Assembly: GCA_024685315.1 (NCBI GenBank)
Contig: JAIKVW010000033.1
Span: 55,672-119,671, forward strand
DNA: 64,000 nucleotides
Source of the DNA: Lachnospiraceae bacterium
GTDB taxonomy: Bacteria > Bacillota > Clostridia > Lachnospirales > Lachnospiraceae
Direction: 5' to 3'
Shown: in pieces, positions 61,740 to 64,000 of the stretch
Layout: each line of letters begins with the position of its first letter
Position numbering within the stretch: position 1 is the stretch's first letter
The notes under the pieces: generated by a model
Seen by the model: only the letters and a program-made list of their open reading frames with translations
Databases searched by the model: none
What the model was told of the DNA's origin: nothing
Made by a program: the position numbers and the translations under genes

Positions 61740-62401
61740 GACCGGTAACAAATAACAGAGAGTTTATCGCCTGCAGGACGGCGAAGTTCTTTAAAGACGG
61801 CGATCTGGTAAACCTAGGCATCGGCATGCCGACGCTCTGCCTTGAATATATTCCCGAAGGGATCGATGTATGGGTCGACTCCGAGAACGGTGTCATAGGC
61901 CTCCTTGGCGCGCCGCAGGAAGGCGAGACCGCTCCGGCTGACGTCGTTGACGCAGGCGGGCATCCCAGCATGCTGCGCGAAGGAGGATGCTGCTTTGACA
62001 GTTTCCGCTCCTTCGGCTACATCCGCGGCGGGCATGTTGCCGCAACTGTACTTGGAGCATATGAAGTCGATGCGGAAGGAAATCTTGCGAACTGGATGAT
62101 CCCGGGGAAGGCAGCAGCCGGCATGGGCGGCGCGATGGACCTGGTTTCAGGCGCGAAGATCACTATCGTCATGAGCACGCATACCGACAAAGAAGGGAAT
62201 CCCAAGTTCGTGCAGCACACAGATATGCCTCTGACAGGCTATCACTGCGTGGATTATTTTGTGTCCGAGCTTGCAGTCATTCACGTTACAAAGGATGGTC
62301 CGGTACTTGAGGAGATCGCGCCGACCACTACGGTCGAAGAGGTCGTCGCAAAGACCGGCGCGAAGCTGATCATTCCTGAAAAGGTAGGCTGCATGGCATG
62401 A
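61736..62401 (+). CDS. 3-Oxoacid/acetate-type CoA-transferase, subunit B
   Basis: The 221-residue subunit has VNLGIGMPTLCLEYIPEG near 25, the catalytic glutamate in DSENGVIGLLG near 50, DAGGHPSML, and GMGGAMDLVSGA near 129. It completes the enzyme with subunit A. The gene overlaps both neighbours by four bases (ATGA), so expression is coupled to the symporter. Substrate is not known; the symporter points to uptake and activation of an organic acid. Confidence 0.94.
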   Translation: MRPVTNNREFIACRTAKFFKDGDLVNLGIGMPTLCLEYIPEGIDVWVDSENGVIGLLGAPQEGETAPADVVDAGGHPSMLREGGCCFDSFRSFGYIRGGHVAATVLGAYEVDAEGNLANWMIPGKAAAGMGGAMDLVSGAKITIVMSTHTDKEGNPKFVQHTDMPLTGYHCVDYFVSELAVIHVTKDGPVLEEIAPTTTVEEVVAKTGAKLIIPEKVGCMA

Positions 62402-63807
62402 GCCCGATGACATATGCCGGTCTTGCCATCGCGGTCCTGCTGATCGCGGGGCTGGCTATCTTTTCCGGCACACAGGTAAAAAAGGATAACGGCAAAGGGA
62501 ACGGCACAGCCATTGTGACCGGCGTAATTATGGGGACCCTGGTCGGAGGATCGTCAACTGTCGGCACTGCCCAGCTGGCCTATAACTATGGCATGTCTGC
62601 CTGGTGGTTCACGCTTGGCGCAGGAATTGGGTGCCTCATACTGGCGCTGTTATATGTAAAGCCGCTGCGAGCGGAAGGAAAGCCGACACTGGTAGGAATG
62701 ATTGCCGGAGAATACGGCAAAGAAGCCGGACTTGCCGCTTCGATACTTAATTCGGTCGGCACGTTCATCAACATCATCTCCCAGCTGCTGGCTGCGAGCG
62801 CGGTGATCCTGGTCGTTTTCCCGGCCTGGGGAACTCTGCCGGCAGTCATCGTTTCTGCAATATTTATGGCGCTCTATGTGATATTCGGAGGGACCAAGGG
62901 CGCGGGCATGGTAGGAATCCTGAAGACGGTCCTGCTCTATGGCTCCATGATCATATGCGGGCTGCTGGCGCTTCGCTTTATCGGAGGCGTTTCCCAGATC
63001 GGTCCGCTGATGTCAGGTTTCTCCGTTGAGACCGGGCGGAATTTCGCAAGTGTGTTTGCGCGCGGTCTGGGCAAGGATCTTGGCGCCTGTCTCTCCCTGA
63101 TTTTCGGCGTCCTGACGACCCAGACCTACGCGCAGGCGGTCCTGACGGCAAAGAGCGACGGGGCCGGGCGCGCGGGAGCGCTTATCTCGGCGGTCCTGAT
63201 CCCGCCTCTTGGCATCTGCGGTATATTGGTCGGGCTCTATATGCGGACGGTCACTGATCCGGCGGCTTTTGCGGCGAAGACCGCGCTGACTGAGTTTACG
63301 CTGAAACATTCAGGCCTCCCTGGAATCGTTTCAGGTATAGTGCTTGGAGCGCTGTTCATTGCCTCGGTAGGTACCGGAGCGGGGCTCGCACTTGGGATCT
63401 CCAATGTTGTAAACCGCGACATCGTTAAGCGCTTTACGCACACTTTCGATGACGAGAAGAAGAGTGACATGCTTGGAAAGGTCCTGATCATCGTGATCCT
63501 GGCCGGTGCATGCTGCCTTTCGACCGGTTCTCTGGGAGATACCATACTGAACTTCGCATTCATGTCGATGGGCCTTCGCGGCGCGACGGTATTTGCGCCG
63601 CTGTGCTTCCTGATCTGGGCAAAAGGCAAAGTTGCTGGAAAATGGGCACTGGCTTCGATCATCGCAGGGCCGGTAGTGGTGCTGCTGTTCGGGACGGTCC
63701 CTGCGCTGCAGAGCCTTCTGCACGGCTGGGATTCCCTCTTTCCGGGAATCATCGCAGCGCTCGTCATCATGGCGATTGGCCTGGCCGCAAGGAGAAAGAA
63801 AGTTTGA
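62398..63807 (+). CDS. Sodium:solute symporter (SSS family)
   Basis: The 469-residue protein has about 13 spans. The GTLVGGSSTVGTAQLAYNYGMSAWWF opening is typical of SSS members, as is the FGVLTTQTYAQAVLTAKSDGAGRAGAL segment near 240. It probably imports the acid that the CoA-transferase activates. It ends the sigma-54 operon and is the last complete gene of the window. Confidence 0.9.
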   Translation: MSPMTYAGLAIAVLLIAGLAIFSGTQVKKDNGKGNGTAIVTGVIMGTLVGGSSTVGTAQLAYNYGMSAWWFTLGAGIGCLILALLYVKPLRAEGKPTLVGMIAGEYGKEAGLAASILNSVGTFINIISQLLAASAVILVVFPAWGTLPAVIVSAIFMALYVIFGGTKGAGMVGILKTVLLYGSMIICGLLALRFIGGVSQIGPLMSGFSVETGRNFASVFARGLGKDLGACLSLIFGVLTTQTYAQAVLTAKSDGAGRAGALISAVLIPPLGICGILVGLYMRTVTDPAAFAAKTALTEFTLKHSGLPGIVSGIVLGALFIASVGTGAGLALGISNVVNRDIVKRFTHTFDDEKKSDMLGKVLIIVILAGACCLSTGSLGDTILNFAFMSMGLRGATVFAPLCFLIWAKGKVAGKWALASIIAGPVVVLLFGTVPALQSLLHGWDSLFPGIIAALVIMAIGLAARRKKV

Positions 63808-63868
63808 CCCTGGAATTCCTCCCAGGCAGCATATATTAAAAAATCCCCCGCAGAATTCTCTGATATGC

Positions 63869-63912
63869 TACCCCCAAGTAGGACATTGAAATATAAAACC
63901 TACTTGGGGGTA
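63869..63912. repeat. 14-bp inverted repeat at the IS left end
   Basis: TACCCCCAAGTAGG (63869-63882) and CCTACTTGGGGGTA (63899-63912) are perfect complements around 16 bases. The hairpin lies directly before the transposase start, so read-in transcripts would fold over the leader. Confidence 0.9.
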
Positions 63913-63917
63913 TTTCT

Positions 63918-64000
63918 ATGTCCAGAAAAAGTAAGATTGATCCTGCTGAAAAGGTAAAGATCATTGAGCGGGTACTGGCAGATGAGATCAGCGATACTGA
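63918..64000 (+). CDS. Transposase OrfA-like fragment (start only)
   Basis: The frame from ATG 63918 reads MSRKSKIDPAEKVKIIERVL and stays open to the window end. Such a basic start followed by a KVKIIE helix is typical of the helix-turn-helix OrfA of IS3-family elements. Confidence 0.6.
   Translation, partial: MSRKSKIDPAEKVKIIERVLADEISDT

Larger units (their letters stand above)
63861..64000 (+). mobile_element. Left end of an IS3-like insertion sequence (cut by window edge)
   Basis: A tip beginning near TGATATGCT holds CCCCCAAGTAGGACATTGA, close to the ends of IS150-group elements as remembered. The right end lies outside the window, so target duplication cannot be checked. Confidence 0.65.

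Noticed and set aside
1..64000. CRISPR arrays, tRNA or rRNA genes, prophage
   Set aside because: No regularly spaced repeats, no cloverleaf or rRNA signature and no phage structural genes were seen by eye.

Overview
The window reads as a chromosomal segment of a fairly GC-rich, probably anaerobic member of the Clostridia, most likely Lachnospiraceae or a close relative. This is inferred from gene content and was not tested by alignment. Supporting features are spoVG next to pth and mfd, strong AGGAGG ribosome sites with several TTG/GTG starts, an ETF pair, a Clostridia-type Tad pilus locus with DUF5702-, DUF6382- and DUF5688-like partners, and sensor-kinase architectures typical of that group. 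No tRNA, rRNA, CRISPR array or prophage is visible.

Layout. 1-4757: end of an unknown gene, spoVG, pth and mfd. 4816-11693: an unusual trio made of a membrane protein with a decayed histidine-kinase ATPase end, a TIR-like/Sel1-repeat protein, and a very acidic 1120-residue protein with TPR-like repeats and a degenerate AAA+ module. 11780-13755: etfB-etfA with its own promoter and terminator. 13845-27723: a Tad (tight adherence) secretion/pilus region. The assembly ATPase, membrane platform and prepilin peptidase lie on the minus strand. The Flp pilin, pseudopilins, a second prepilin-peptidase-like protein and a DUF6382-like protein lie on the plus strand. glgB and asnA (minus strand) sit between the two halves. 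27736-37543: housekeeping genes for a rhomboid protease, HIT protein, murG, mtnN, pgi, a YfhO-type membrane protein, murA and metK.

37882-40992: a graveyard of Rhs/YD-repeat fragments. It holds a frameshifted N-terminus, two displaced C-terminal tips and two orphan membrane proteins that could be immunity genes. 41098-43282: an OmpR-type two-component system. 43319-52945: purine and nucleoside salvage. It contains guanine deaminase, then a class II aldolase-mtnA-nucleoside phosphorylase operon that fits 5'-methylthioadenosine/5'-deoxyadenosine salvage by the DHAP shunt, then a BMP-family nucleoside ABC importer. 53153-59240: assorted genes, including an unusual protein with a KaiC-like N-terminus lacking Walker A fused to a PPDK/PEP-synthase ATP-grasp domain.

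59434-63807: a sigma-54 activator followed by a CoA-transferase pair and a sodium:solute symporter. A good -24/-12 promoter lies between them, and an ATGC-N6-GCAT motif occurs upstream of both units. The window ends inside the left end of an IS3-like insertion sequence.

The best candidates for undescribed biology are the 4816-11693 trio, the Rhs tip array, the KaiC-like/ATP-grasp protein, and the regulatory pairs at metK and at the sigma-54 locus. All functional statements come from reading motifs; no database search was run.
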